Origin: Sympetrum striolatum
Lineage: Eukaryota > Arthropoda > Insecta > Odonata > Libellulidae
DNA: 64,000 nt
Direction of reading: 5' to 3'
NCBI GenBank assembly: GCA_947579665.1
Contig: OX388341.1
Coordinates: 6,252,752-6,316,751, forward strand
Position 1 is the first letter of the stretch. Each line of letters starts with the position of its first letter. A model generated the notes under the pieces. The model was given only the letters and a program-made list of their open reading frames with translations, did not search any database and was not told where the DNA came from. The position numbers were made by a program, and so were the translations under genes. Of the stretch, positions 49,691 through 60,975 are shown piece after piece.

Positions 49691-50773
49691 GGATACAAAG
49701 TCACAGGCTAAACCACTAGCGTCAACGGCTTGAAATTTTTACGACATATTGGCCATAACGTATAACCTCCAGAAAAATTGCGATTTTGAACCTCAGTGTC
49801 ATGGGTTCGATTCCAGAGGGCCCCAAAGTCGCGATTTTCCCCATAAGATTACATGGCGGGGATTTTCGAAAATTTTTTTGAGGCACTTCCCGGAAAAGCA
49901 GAGAGTTGAAACTCGAGGGACCCCTAAATGCCGTGCATAGCCAACGAAAATCGGAAAGACATCTTCGAATATTGTCCTTGGTTCGATGCTAGGCCGGGGC
50001 AAAAATCGGCCGTTTAAAATGCATTGCGGCGATATTTAAAATTTTTTTTGGATCCTTTCCCGATAACATGGATTATTGAAACTCGGCACGTGGATAGATA
50101 TCATGAATTTATTTCATAATCGAATTTTACATATTAGCTTATGGTCCTTGGTTCGATCCCAGAGGACCATTTGCACTTCCCAATGCTTTTCTTACGGAGA
50201 TAACGGAAACAAATTTTAGGTACTTCCCGGCACGATATCAACTTCAAACTTTGCATGTACAAAGATCAAGTCCATACAAATCAAACAGTGCATTCACAGC
50301 TATCAAAGAGTCCTGGGTTCGACACCAGGTGTCTCTGCAATCAGAAGTTGAACCGATTTTTAGGAATTATTTTGAAACCATTGCCAATAATATAGAAACT
50401 TCAAATTCGGCATATAGATAGAGATCATAAATAACTATCAGAAACATTTTTTAGATTTCCAAGATCGTCCTTGGTTCGCATCCAGAGAGCACTTTACATT
50501 CGTGAAAATTAGAACTTCTTTTGAGGCAGTTGTAGCCAATATTTCTGCTTGAATTTTCACACATAGCTAGAGATGGTGATCTCCTTTTTTTCTGCAGAGA
50601 AGCTCACAGTAAAGACCCGGGTTCGATGCCAGACGCCAGAAGATGAATTGTCAGCGAATTTTAAGAAAAATTTCAATCTTTTTTTTTTCTTTTTATGGCC
50701 GTCCGGATATGATGCCGACATGAAAATAGTGTTGTCGATCTGCTTGCAGTATGCAAGCTACATTTTACTCGTA
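49691..50773 (-). repeat. Array unit 24 (minus)
   Basis: 1083 bp, six monomers. A local duplication (AGACGCCAGAAGATGAA near 50630) damages the last monomer. Confidence 0.9.
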
Positions 50774-50812
50774 ATAGATATATAGATGCTTCTCCGGATT
50801 CATTCATATATC

Positions 50813-50843
<31 letters not shown>

Positions 50844-50844
<1 letters not shown>

Positions 50845-51938
50845 GATACAAAGTCACAGGCCAAACCACTAGCGTCAATGGCTTGAAATTTTTTCGACAT
50901 ATTGGCCATAACGTATAACCTCCAGAAAAATTGCGATTTTGAACCTCAGTGTCATGGGTTCGATTCCAGAGGGCCCCAAAGTCCCGATTTTTCCCGTTTA
51001 AATGCATTGCTTAGATTTTCGGGAATTTTTAAAAAATACTTCCCGGATAGGTAGAGAATCGAAACTCTAGGAGCCTTTATATATGGTCATGATCTATCGA
51101 AAACATAAATGAGTTTTACGGAAAATATCCTGGGTTCGATGCTAGGTCGAGGCAAAAATCGGCCGTTTAAAATGTATTGTGGCGATTTTTAAGATTTTTT
51201 TTGGACCCCTTCCCGATGTCATGGAAACTTGAAATTCGGCATGGAGTTGGAGATTATAAATATATTTCATAATAAAATTTTACATATTCGCTGATGGTCC
51301 TTGGTTCGATCCCAGGGCGCCTTTTATATTTCTCAATGCATTTCATATGGAGATAAAGGAAACAAATTTTAGGTTCTTCCCGGCATGCTATCGACTTAAA
51401 ACTTAGCGTGATAGAAGAACCAGTCTTAACAAATCAAACTATGCATTCATAGCTATCAATGTGTCCTGGGTTCGACACCAGGTGTCTCTGCAATCAGAAG
51501 TTGATCCGATTTTTAGGAATTATTTTGAAACCTTTCCCAATAATATAGAAACTTGAAATTTGGCATATGGATTGAGATCATTAATAACTTTCAGAAACAT
51601 TTTTTAAATTTCCACGATCGTCCTTGGTTCGAGTCCCGAGAGCCATTTACATTCGTGAACATTAGAGCGTCTTTTGAGGCAGCTGCGCCCAATATTTTTG
51701 CTTTAATTTTCACACATAATTATAGATGGAGAAATTCTATTGTGCTGCATAGTGTGTATCACCAAAAAGACCCGGGTTCGATGCCGGACGAATAAATTGC
51801 AGCAAATTTTAAGAATATTTTCAATCCATTTTTTTTCTTTTGAGGACCGTCCCGATATGATGCCGATATGAAATTGGTGTTGAAATGAAATTAGTATTGT
51901 CAATCTGCTTGCAGTATGCAAGCTACATTTTACTCGTA
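50844..51938 (-). repeat. Array unit 25 (minus)
   Basis: 1095 bp, six monomers. A short duplication of GAAATTGGTGTTGAAATGAAATTAG type near 51868-51893 adds about 17 bp. Confidence 0.9.
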
Positions 51939-51963
51939 TAATAGATAGATAGCTATATAGATA

Positions 51964-53032
51964 GGATACAAATTCACAGGCTAAACTACAAGCGTCATTA
52001 ACATGAAATTTTTACGACGTATTGGCCATTACGTGTAACCGCCAGAAAAATTGTGATTTTGATCCTCAGTGTCATGGGTTCGATTCCAGAGGGCCCCAAA
52101 GTCCCGATTTTTCCCGTTTAAATGCATTGCTTAGATTTTCGGGAATTTTTAAAAAATGCTTCCCGGATAGGTAGAGAGTCGAAACTCTAGGAGCCTTTAT
52201 ATATGGCCATGATCTATCGAAAACATAAATGAGTTTTACGGAAAATATCCTGGGTTCGATGCTAGATCAAGGCAAAAATCGGCCGTTTAAAATGCATTGT
52301 GGCGATATTTAAGATTTTTTTTCGACCCTTTCCCGATGGCATGGAAACTTGAAATTCGGCAAGGAGTTGTAGATCATTAATATATTTCCTAATCAAATTT
52401 TACATATTCGCTGATGGTCCTTGGTTCGATCCCAGAGAGCCATTTACATTCCTCAATGCATTTCTTATGGAGATAACAGAATTAGGTTTTAGGTACTTCC
52501 CGGCATGATATCGACTTCAAACTTTGTATGAAATAAGATTAAGTCCTAATAAATCATACTGAGCATTCACAATTACCAATATTTCCTGGGTTCGACACCA
52601 GGCGTCTCTACAATCAGTAAATTATCCGATTTTTAAGAATTAATTTGAACCCCTTCCCAATAATATTAAAACATGAAATTAGTCATATAGATAGAGAACT
52701 TAGATACATTTCAAAATCATGTTTTAGATTTCCTAAATAGTCCTTGGTTCGAATCCAGAGAGCCATCTACATTCGTGAATAGTAGGACGTCGTTTCATGC
52801 AGTTGCAGTCAATATTTCTGCTTGAATTTTCACACATAGTTAGAGATGGTGTTCTTCTGTTGTGCTGTATAGTAGGTTCACCATTAAGACCCGGGTTCGA
52901 TGCCAGACGATGAAATTTCAGCGAATTTTAAGAACAATTCAATCCTTTTTTTTAGGACAGACCCGATATGATGCCGATATGCTATAAGTATTGCCGGTCT
53001 GCTTGCAGTATGCAAGCTATATTAAACTCGTA
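51964..53032 (-). repeat. Array unit 26 (minus)
   Basis: 1069 bp, six monomers. The terminal block is shortened (TTTTTTTAGGACAGACC instead of TTTCTTTTGAGGACC). Confidence 0.9.
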
Positions 53033-53092
53033 TGATATATGAATGAATCCGGAGAAGCATCTATATATAATAGATAGATAGGTATATAGATA

Positions 53093-54171
53093 GGATACTA
53101 ATTCACAGCCTAAACCACAAGCGTCATCGGCTTGAAATTTTTACGACGTATTGGCCATATCATGTAACCACCAGAAAAATTGTAATTTTGAACTTCAGTG
53201 TCATGGGTTCGATTCCAGAGGGCCCCAAAGTCCCGATTTTTTCCTTTTAAATGCATTGCGTTGATTTTCGGGAATTTTTAAAAAATACTTGCCGGATAGG
53301 TAGGGACTTAAAACGCAAGGAGCCGATATATATGGTCATGATCTATCGAAAACATAAATGAGTGCTACGGAAAATATCCTGGGTTCGATGCTAGGTCAAG
53401 GCAAAAATCGGCCGTTTAAAATACATTGTGGCGATTTTTAAGATTTTTTTTGGACCCCTTCCCGATGACATGGAATCTTGAAATTCGGCATGAAGTTGGA
53501 GATCATAAATATATTTCATAATCAAATTTTACATATTCGCTGATGGAACTTGGTTCGATCCCAGAGAGCCATTTACATTCCTCAATGCATTTCTTATGGA
53601 GATAACGGAAAAAGGTTTTAGGTACTTCCCGGCATAATATCGACTTCAAACTTTGCATAATATAAGATGAAGTACTTATAAGTCATAATGAGCATTCCCA
53701 GCTAACAATATTTCCTGGGTTCGACACCAGGCGTCTCTACAATCAGTAAATTATCCGATTTTTAGGAATTTTTTTGAACCCCTTCCCAATAATATTAAAA
53801 CATGAAATTAGGTATATAGATAGAGAACATAGATGCATTTCAAAAACATATTTTAGATTTCCTAGATCGTACTTGGTTCGAATCCAGGGAGCCATTTACA
53901 TTATTGAAAAGTAGGACGTCGTTTGAGGCAGTTGGAGCCAATATTTCTGCTTGAATTTTCACAGATAGTAAGAGATGGTGATTTTCTGTTGTGCCGCATA
54001 TTACGTTTATCATGAAGGCCTAGGTTCGATGCCAGACGATATAATTGCAGCGAATTTTAAGAACTTTTTCAATCCCTTTTTATTTTCTATTGAGGGACGT
54101 CCCGATATGATGCCGACAAGAAATTAGTGTTGTCGATCTGCTTGCAGTATGCAAGCAACATTTTACTCGTA
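53093..54171 (-). repeat. Array unit 27 (minus)
   Basis: 1079 bp, six monomers of type I. Confidence 0.9.
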
Positions 54172-54232
54172 TATATATATGGATACATGAATGAATCCGG
54201 AGAAGCATCTATATATAATAGATATATAGAGA

Positions 54233-55310
54233 GGATACAAAGTCACAGGCTAAACCACTAGCGTCAATGGCTTGAAATTTTTACGACATATTGGCCATAA
54301 CGTATAACCTCCGGAAAAATTGCGATTTTGAACCTCAGTGTCATGGGTTCGATTCCAGAGGGCCCAAAAGTCCCGATTTTTCCCGTTTAAATGCATTGCT
54401 TTGATTTTCGGGAATTAAAAAAAAAATACTTTCCGGGTAGGTAGAGAATCAAAACTCAAGGAGCCTATATATATGAACATGATCTATCGAAAACATAAAT
54501 GAGTGTTACGGAAAATATCCTGGGTTCGATGCTAGGTCGGGGCAAAAATCGGCCGTTTAAATTGCATTGTGGCGATTTTTAAGATTTTTTTTGGGCCCTT
54601 TCCCGCAGGGAAGGAAACTTGAAATTCGGCATGAGGTTGGAGATCATACATGTATTTCATAATCAAATTTTACATATTCGCTGATGGTCCTTGGTTCGAT
54701 CCCAGAGGGCCTTTTGCATTCCTCCATGCATTTCTTATGGAGATAACAGCAAAACGTTTTAGGTACTTCCCGGCATGCTATCGACTTCAAAATTTGTATG
54801 AAATAAGATGAAGTCCTAATAAGTCATACTGTGCATTCACAGCTACCAATATTTTTTGGGTTCGACACCAGGCGTCTCTACATTCAGTAAATTATCCGAT
54901 TTATAAGAATTAATTTAAACCCCTTCACAATAATATTAAAACATGAAATTAGGCATATAGATAGAGAACATAGATACATTTCAAAAACATGTTTTTAATT
55001 TCCTAGATCGTCCTTGGTTCGAATCCAGAGAGCCTTTTACATTATTGAAAAGTAGGACGTCGTTTGAGGCAGTTGGAGCCAATATTTCTGCTTGAATTTT
55101 CATACATAGTAAGAGATGTTGATTTTCTGTTGGGCTACATAGTAAGTTTACCATTAAGACCCAGGTTCGATGCCAGACGATTAAATTGCAGTGAATTTTA
55201 AGAATATTTTCAATCCTTTTTTTTCTCTTTTGACATCCTTCCCGATATGATGCCGACATGAAATAAGTGTCTCGATCTGCTTGCAGTATGCAAGCTACAT
55301 TTTACTCGTA
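54233..55310 (-). repeat. Array unit 28 (minus)
   Basis: 1078 bp, six monomers of type I. Close to unit 27 and, in the opposite orientation, to unit 11. Confidence 0.9.
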
Positions 55311-55405
55311 ACTTATATATAGGTATATCCGGAGAAGCGTCTATATATCTATTATATATAGATGCTTCTCCGGATTCATTCATGATATACCCAGATACCC
55401 AGATA

Positions 55406-56507
55406 GGATACTAATTCACAGGCTAAACTACTGGCGTCATTGACTCGAAATTTTTACCACGTATTGGCCATAACGTGAAACCCCCAGGAAAAAAGCGACT
55501 TTGATCCAGAGTGTCATAGGTTCGATTCCAGAGGGCCCCAAAGTCCCGATTTTTCCCGTTTAAATGCATTGCGTTGATTTTCGGGAATTTTTAAAAAATA
55601 TTTCCCGGATAGGTAGGGAATTTAAACTCAAGGAGCCGATGGATATAGTCAGGATCTATTGATAACGTGAATGATCATGTAGGAAAAGGTCCTGAGTTCG
55701 ATGCTAGGACGATGCAAAAATCGGCCGTTTAAAATACATTGAGGTAGTTTTTCACTATTTTTTTGATATATTTATCGAAATCATAGGAAGTTTGTGCTTG
55801 GCTAGAAGATGTATGGTAACAAACGGTTTTAGAAAAAAATTTAGATAAGACCGTACTGTTCCTGGGTTCGATGCCAGAGCACATTAAAATTTTTCTCATA
55901 AGGAATATAAGGGAAAAGTAGGACGTCCTTTGAAGCAGTTGTACCCAATATTTTTGCTCTAATTTTTACACATGGTTAAAGGTGGTGATCGTCTTTAATG
56001 CTGCATAGAAAGTATTACCAGAAAGACCCGAGTTCGAAGCCAGACGGTATATACATCCCCCATTTATAATATATTGAGTTAGTTTTCATTATTTATTTTG
56101 TTGTACTTATCGAAATAATAGGAATTTCTTGCTTTGCTAGAAGATGTATATTAAGACTCGGCTTAAGAAAAAAAATTAGATACGACAATGCTGTTCCTGG
56201 GTTCGATGCCTGAGCACATTAAAATTTCTCACATAAGGAATATATGTAAAAAGGAAGGACGTCGTTTGAGGCAGTTGCAGCCAATATTTCTTCTTAAATG
56301 TTCGCACATAGTAAGAGATTGTGATCTTCTGTTGTGCTGCATAGTAAATTTACCAGAAAGACCGGGGTTCGATGCCAGATGATTGAAATGCAGCGAATTT
56401 TAAGAATATTTTCACTCCTTTTTTTGTTGAGGACCGTCCCAAAATGATGCCAATATGAAATTAATATGCCGATCTGCTTGCAGTATGCAAGCTACATTTT
56501 ACTCGTA
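55406..56507 (-). repeat. Array unit 29 (minus), type II
   Basis: 1102 bp, six monomers (sites near 55520, 55688, 55866, 56030, 56197, 56367), but more diverged from units 13, 17 and 18 than those are from each other. Confidence 0.9.
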
Positions 56508-56517
56508 TATATATAGG

Positions 56518-57000
56518 TACGAGTAAAATGTAGCTTGCATACTGCAAGCAGATCGACAGCACTAATTTCATATCGGCATTCTATCGGGACGGTCCTCAAA
56601 AGAAAAAAAAAGGATTTAATTTTTTCTTAAAATTCGCTGAAATTTCATCGTCTGGCATCGAACCCGGGTCTTACTGGTAAACCTACTATGAAACACAATA
56701 GAAGATCACCATCTGTAACTATGTGTGAAAATTCAAGCAGAAATAATGGCTACAACTGCCTCAAAAGACGTTCTAATTTTCACGAATGTAAATGGCTCTC
56801 GGGACTCGAACCAAGGACGATCTTGGAAATATAAAAGAATTTTCGGAAAGTTATTTATGATCTCTATCTATATGCCGAATTTTAAGTTTCTATATTATTG
56901 GGAAAGGTTTCAAAATAATTCCTAAAAATCGGATCAACTTCTGATTGCAGATACACCTGGTGTCGAACCCAGGGAATATTATAAGCTGTGAATGCAAAGA
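56518..57000 (+). repeat. Array unit 30, truncated at the right edge of the array
   Basis: The first three sites are present (near 56656, 56803, 56960). After CTGTGAATGCAAAG the sequence changes abruptly into Tigger transposase coding sequence, so the array boundary is a clean breakpoint. Confidence 0.9.
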
Positions 57001-57800
57001 TCTCCAAGGTGCCCCTATCTTGCAGCCCATGGATCAGCTGGTGATTTCCAATTTTAAGTAACTTTACACCAAGCATTTGTTTCGTCAGTGCTTTGATATC
57101 ACAGAGAACACAAAACTCACTCTGCACCAATTCTGGAAAGATCATTTTAATATCGTTAACTGCATCAAAATCATCGATCAGGCATGGCAGGGAGTCACCA
57201 GAAGAACTCTGAATTCAGCTTGGAGGAAGCTGTAGCCCGAAGCTGTTTCCGAACGAGACTCCATGGGACTCGAACCAGGAATGCCTGATGTGGAAGAAAT
57301 CGTATCTCTTGGTAAATCCACGGGGCTAGAGGTTGATGATGCCGACATCAATGAACTCCTCGAGGGCCACGGAGAAGAACTGACGACGGAAGAAATTCTG
57401 CTGCTTCAGGAGCACAATCAGTCAGATGCAGTGGAAGAAACCGTATTGGAGGATAAAGCAGGAACGTCGGAGGATGCACTGTCATCCGAAAAATTAAGAG
57501 AAATGTTATCGAAGTGGCAAGAACTAGTCCGATTTTGCCGAAAAACATCACCTAGATAAATTTAATTCAGGGCGTGCGGCTGCATTGTTTAACGATAAGG
57601 GTATGGAACACTGAAGAAAAATTTTTAAAAGCCGTATGAAACAAATTTTGCTTGACAAGTTTCTGAAAAAACGAACTGCAGAGGATGAACAATGTTCACC
57701 AGGCAAACTGCCTACATTAGATGCGACAGTGCAAGAGAAAACGCAAAAAAATGTGCCTGACTTTTTATTGAAAGGAGATTCTCCCCCAAAACAGTAGTCC
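56998..57800 (+). pseudogene. Tigger (pogo/Tc1-mariner) transposase C-terminal relic
   Basis: The frame opens at the breakpoint and reads APILQPMDQLVISNFK, then FRQCFDITENTKLTLHQFW and IIDQAWQGVTRRTLNSAWRK. These are the end of the DDE_1 domain of Tigger/Jerky transposases (the QPMDQ motif surrounds the last catalytic acidic residue). An acidic linker (57283-57500) follows, then a basic tail in a shifted frame with one stop (LDKFNSGRAAALFNDKG, QILLDKFLKKRTAEDEQCSP). The DNA-binding domain and the first two catalytic aspartates are absent. The acidic linker frame 57263-57559 is open but is only part of this protein. Confidence 0.88.
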
Positions 57801-58049
57801 TCCGCTCTCCCGCCCAGATTGTCATAGTTAAAAGGTAACCGACGCATTAAAACCTTTCTATTTCATTGCTTTATCTTTTGTAATGATTTATAATTGTTAT
57901 GTCATTAATTACTGTACTACATCGTGTTAATTAACAATAATTTTATAAATTGAGGTGGGGTGGGTGGGGGCTGGAACGGATTAATTGCATTTCAATTAAG
58001 TTAAATGGAGAAAATTGTTTCTTAAAACGAGCATTTCTTAATACGAGCT

Positions 58050-58091
58050 CGCTTTTGGAACGGATTAAACTCGTAGTAAGAGGTACCACTG
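58050..58091 (+). mobile_element. 3' terminal inverted repeat of the Tigger element with TA duplication
   Basis: Ends in ACTCGTAGTAAGAGGTACCA and CTG at 58091; reversed it is CAGTGGTACCTCTTACTACG, typical of Tigger ends. TA follows at 58092-58093. GAACGGATTAA occurs twice (57973 and 58057), so a subterminal repeat is present. The left end was lost at the array breakpoint. Confidence 0.85.
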
Positions 58092-58093
58092 TA

Positions 58094-58908
58094 TTAAGGT
58101 AAGTCTAAAATAAAAATCAACGCAATAAAACTAGCACCAGAGTGGATAAGCACAGAATGAGATATGAGTAAGAAAAGGCCATTCTCGATAAATGCATGAT
58201 TAATTGCTAGGTTTTCCATGAAGGTCTGATCGCTGCCTTCACTTCACAGCCGAAAATGTTAGTAACCCTGCTTCTTAATAGTTTATAAACTTATTCGGGA
58301 TCCCCAAGAGTTTGGACAAATCACATGAAACAAATCTGTGCACAAAATATCCCTTTAGTTATTTATTCTGCAAACGCATAACTCTCTGTTTAGAGATCCG
58401 TTCTTACGATTGGTAGCCCTGATTTATAAAGTTAGTACCCTTGACATTAATTCTAATCGTTCAAGAAAGGTGATTGAATGTAAACTTGAGATATCAGTTT
58501 GAGATTTACCTGAGAAAAACATTGGAAGAACATTTTATAATGATTAAACTAATATGTACTAATAAACCCTGCTAAAATTATATTAAACAAATTTCATTAT
58601 AATGTAATACCTAGCAGAGTGTATAAGTCCAATTTTTTCAATTCCTAGACATCCTCTCTATCCAGCAGTAATTATTGTTTTACCTGATAATACTGATGTA
58701 TAGGACTGAATAGAATTTCGCCGATGAGAGATCAGTAGACTTATCTTTTCAGTTTCTCTGCAGATTGCACCTACAACCCAGTAGCTTCGATTAAATAGAT
58801 TCTAACTCTGTTTTTTCTTTTAAATACTTTTCATTGATCTAGTAATTGTGCCCCCTTCCACCAAGTTGATTTTTTGTTGCCAGAAAAAAACAACAGCATC
58901 AAGCTTCC
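58094..58908. other. Intergenic, nothing recognised
   Basis: AT-rich sequence between the Tigger end and the palindrome. No gene, array monomer or transposon end is recognised. Confidence 0.55.
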
Positions 58909-59977
58909 TATAGGGCCATTCCATGCCAAGTGGTCTAGTGGTCCCCGCTCCACCATCACGGATTTCGATGAAATTTTGTATGAACATTTACACATATCTC
59001 TTATGAACATTTGTAAAGTTTTACTTTCGCTGATGGTATACTTGCTGAGATATAGCAGTTTATTTGACCCCGTGTCGCTGCCTTCTTCAATATGACTGTG
59101 CGTTTTCAGTAACTTTGAGGCATAGTATCTCAGAGAATTGTTTTATGAAGTAAACAATCTTTAGCTATCTTGAACAACTTTTTGCGCTCTATTAAACAAA
59201 ATAATAATAATAACTGTAAGAGCGACCTCCTTGCAGAAAATTCTGTGCAAAATTGGCCCAAAAAATTGCGGATCGAAAAAAAATTAAAACTTTGGCTTTT
59301 TATATTTCAAGAAGAAATGATATAATCTACGTGAAACCTTACGCATGATAACATATCAATACATAGTTTATACATATAAAATTTCATTATCCTAGTACTT
59401 TCCATTATTTTAAAAATTGAGCCAACATTTGACAGTTTTTGTAAAAAAGCCAAAAATAGGCTATTTTTACCCCGCTTTTACAAAAAAAGACCCTCTGGAA
59501 TTTCTTTTGAAAATTTTTTATTAAATAGAGAATGATTTCAACCCTCTAAAAAAGTATATCTAGTTTTTCATCTCGAGCATATAAGGCCCTAGAAACAGGG
59601 ACAACTATGAGGATGACATTTGTAAAAACGAGAAAAATAGGTTATTTTCTGTCCGCTCTTAGAAAAGAAAGACCTTTTCGATACTCTCGTAAATTATTTT
59701 CATTTGAAAGAGCATGTTTCAAACCTCTTAGAAAAGTACACTTGGTTTTTCATCGAGAACTCGTACAGCCCTAAAAAAATTAACAAAGTTGAGAACGTTG
59801 CTATGGTGGCGCCACATGTCTTCTGTTGTTTATCGTCCTGGTTATTTTATGTAGAAATTTTTAGTATATTGCGTTGGTCCATGACTGGTACTGGTAGTGA
59901 CATCGTCACTACCAGTTCAGGCATTTGAACCAGTAACCCCATCGCCCCAGGGTCACGCCCGATAGCCGTACAAAATC
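58909..59977 (+). repeat. Left arm of a 3.1-kb palindrome
   Basis: 1069 bp, near-identical to the reverse complement of 60975-62052. It starts TATAGGGCCATTCCATGCCA and ends ACGCCCGATAGCCGTACAAA. Short open stretches (for example 58874-59095 and 59704-59928) occur in both arms but look non-coding. Confidence 0.95.
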
Positions 59978-60046
59978 CAAGGCACCAATCAGATTAGCTA
60001 CTGTTGATAGGGGGAGCGGATGGACAAAATGGGAGAATAATTAGTA
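59976..60046 (+). repeat. Inner inverted segment, left copy
   Basis: CCAAGGCACCAATCAGATTA to GATAGGGGGAGCGG to AAAATGGGAGAAT; inverted counterpart at 60557-60649. It is continuous with the left arm. Confidence 0.85.
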
Positions 60047-60556
60047 AAGTCAATTAACTTCAAAGTTAGTTAATTTAATAAAGTAACAAATTATAACAAA
60101 GTTTCTGTTGAAACATGGGTAAATAATCTTTATTAGAGACTTGGGTTAAGTCGTGGCTATGTGGCCATTCTGTTGTGTGTTACTTCGAGTTTTTTTCAAT
60201 TGTGAGTTTTGCCATATTTTTTTTTCTTGGATCCTTCAAATTTCATCCATACTCCACTTTAGGTTCCTCTAGAAAATTGACAGCTGCTTAGTATTCTGTA
60301 ATTATTTTATTGACATAGCACTCTCGCATGGCCACGTTTTGAACTGAACTGCAATTTTAAGCAATTTTATTGGAATAAAATAAACCATGATGGAAAATAG
60401 ACGAAAGTTTTTCCCTTACAACGCAGAAGGGCAAGGTGGGATTTTTATGTGACTCTTCGACATCCATTTATAATTAGTAAAATCGCAATATTTAGTGCAA
60501 TAATGCAAATTCTGGAGAAAGAAGTAATTAAGATATGATGGAATACGATAAATACA
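60047..60556. other. Central loop of the palindrome
   Basis: About 510 bp, AT-rich, without a counterpart in the arms. No ORF. A short self-complementary stretch (AATTAACTTCAAAGTTAG) sits at its left edge. Confidence 0.6.
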
Positions 60557-60649
60557 GCATTCTCCCATTCTGTCCATTGTTAACCCTCTTCCTCCTCCCT
60601 CTAACACCGCTCCCCCTATCAACAGTAGCTAATCTGATTAGTGCCTTGG
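60557..60649 (-). repeat. Inner inverted segment, right copy
   Basis: Reverse complement of 59976-60046 with about 20 extra bases (GGTTAACCCTCTTCCTCCTC type insert read on plus as TTAACCCTCTTCCTCC). Confidence 0.85.
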
Positions 60650-60975
60650 TTTTTTATTCTTTGTATATATATATGGGCTCCTGAATAACTCTTATGCTTG
60701 ATAATGGACTAACGTCCGAAACCGATCGCAGATATTAAAAACTATAAAAGTGGAATTTTGTTAAGTTATTCCCACCCATTTACTAGGATGGAGTTCCACA
60801 AAGTTAAAGCTTACCAGATTGATTTAATTTATAACTTTGTTGTCCATGATGTCTCGCCGGCACAATATTTTGCCTTAATAACACCATATAGATACCCACA
60901 TAAGGATTTACAACCTCATCGAAGAAAACAAATTGCAGGCTTGGGATCCTCAACCAAGAAACCCACCAGTGGCTG
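60650..60975 (+). mobile_element. 326-bp insertion in the right arm of the palindrome
   Basis: It separates CCTTGG from ATTTTGTACGG, which are adjacent in the left arm (reversed). Content: a short TA run, then ATAATGGACTAACGTCCGAA and ACCGATCGCAGAT, a motif of the kind seen at noncoding ends of retroelements, and an open stretch (TRMEFHKVKAYQIDLIYNF) with no recognised family. No clear target duplication is visible. Confidence 0.7.

Noticed and set aside
23029..57000. Dozens of open stretches of 60-108 codons with similar peptides (for example ending GPSGIEPMT..., or starting MFADGPWFDPRG).
   Set aside because: They recur because the DNA repeats recur, appear on both strands over the same bases, lack starts or splice sites in common, and break freely in sister copies. 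They are not evidence of a protein family.
23029..57000. CRISPR array.
   Set aside because: The repeats are long, diverged, in both orientations and spaced by homologous rather than unique sequence; the genome is eukaryotic.
57263..57559. Acidic 98-codon frame as an independent small gene.
   Set aside because: It continues the frame of the Tigger transposase upstream and matches the acidic linker expected there.
58874..59095. Open frame repeated in both palindrome arms as a duplicated gene.
   Set aside because: The conservation is explained by near-identical arms; the frames are short, begin at different places and resemble no known protein.
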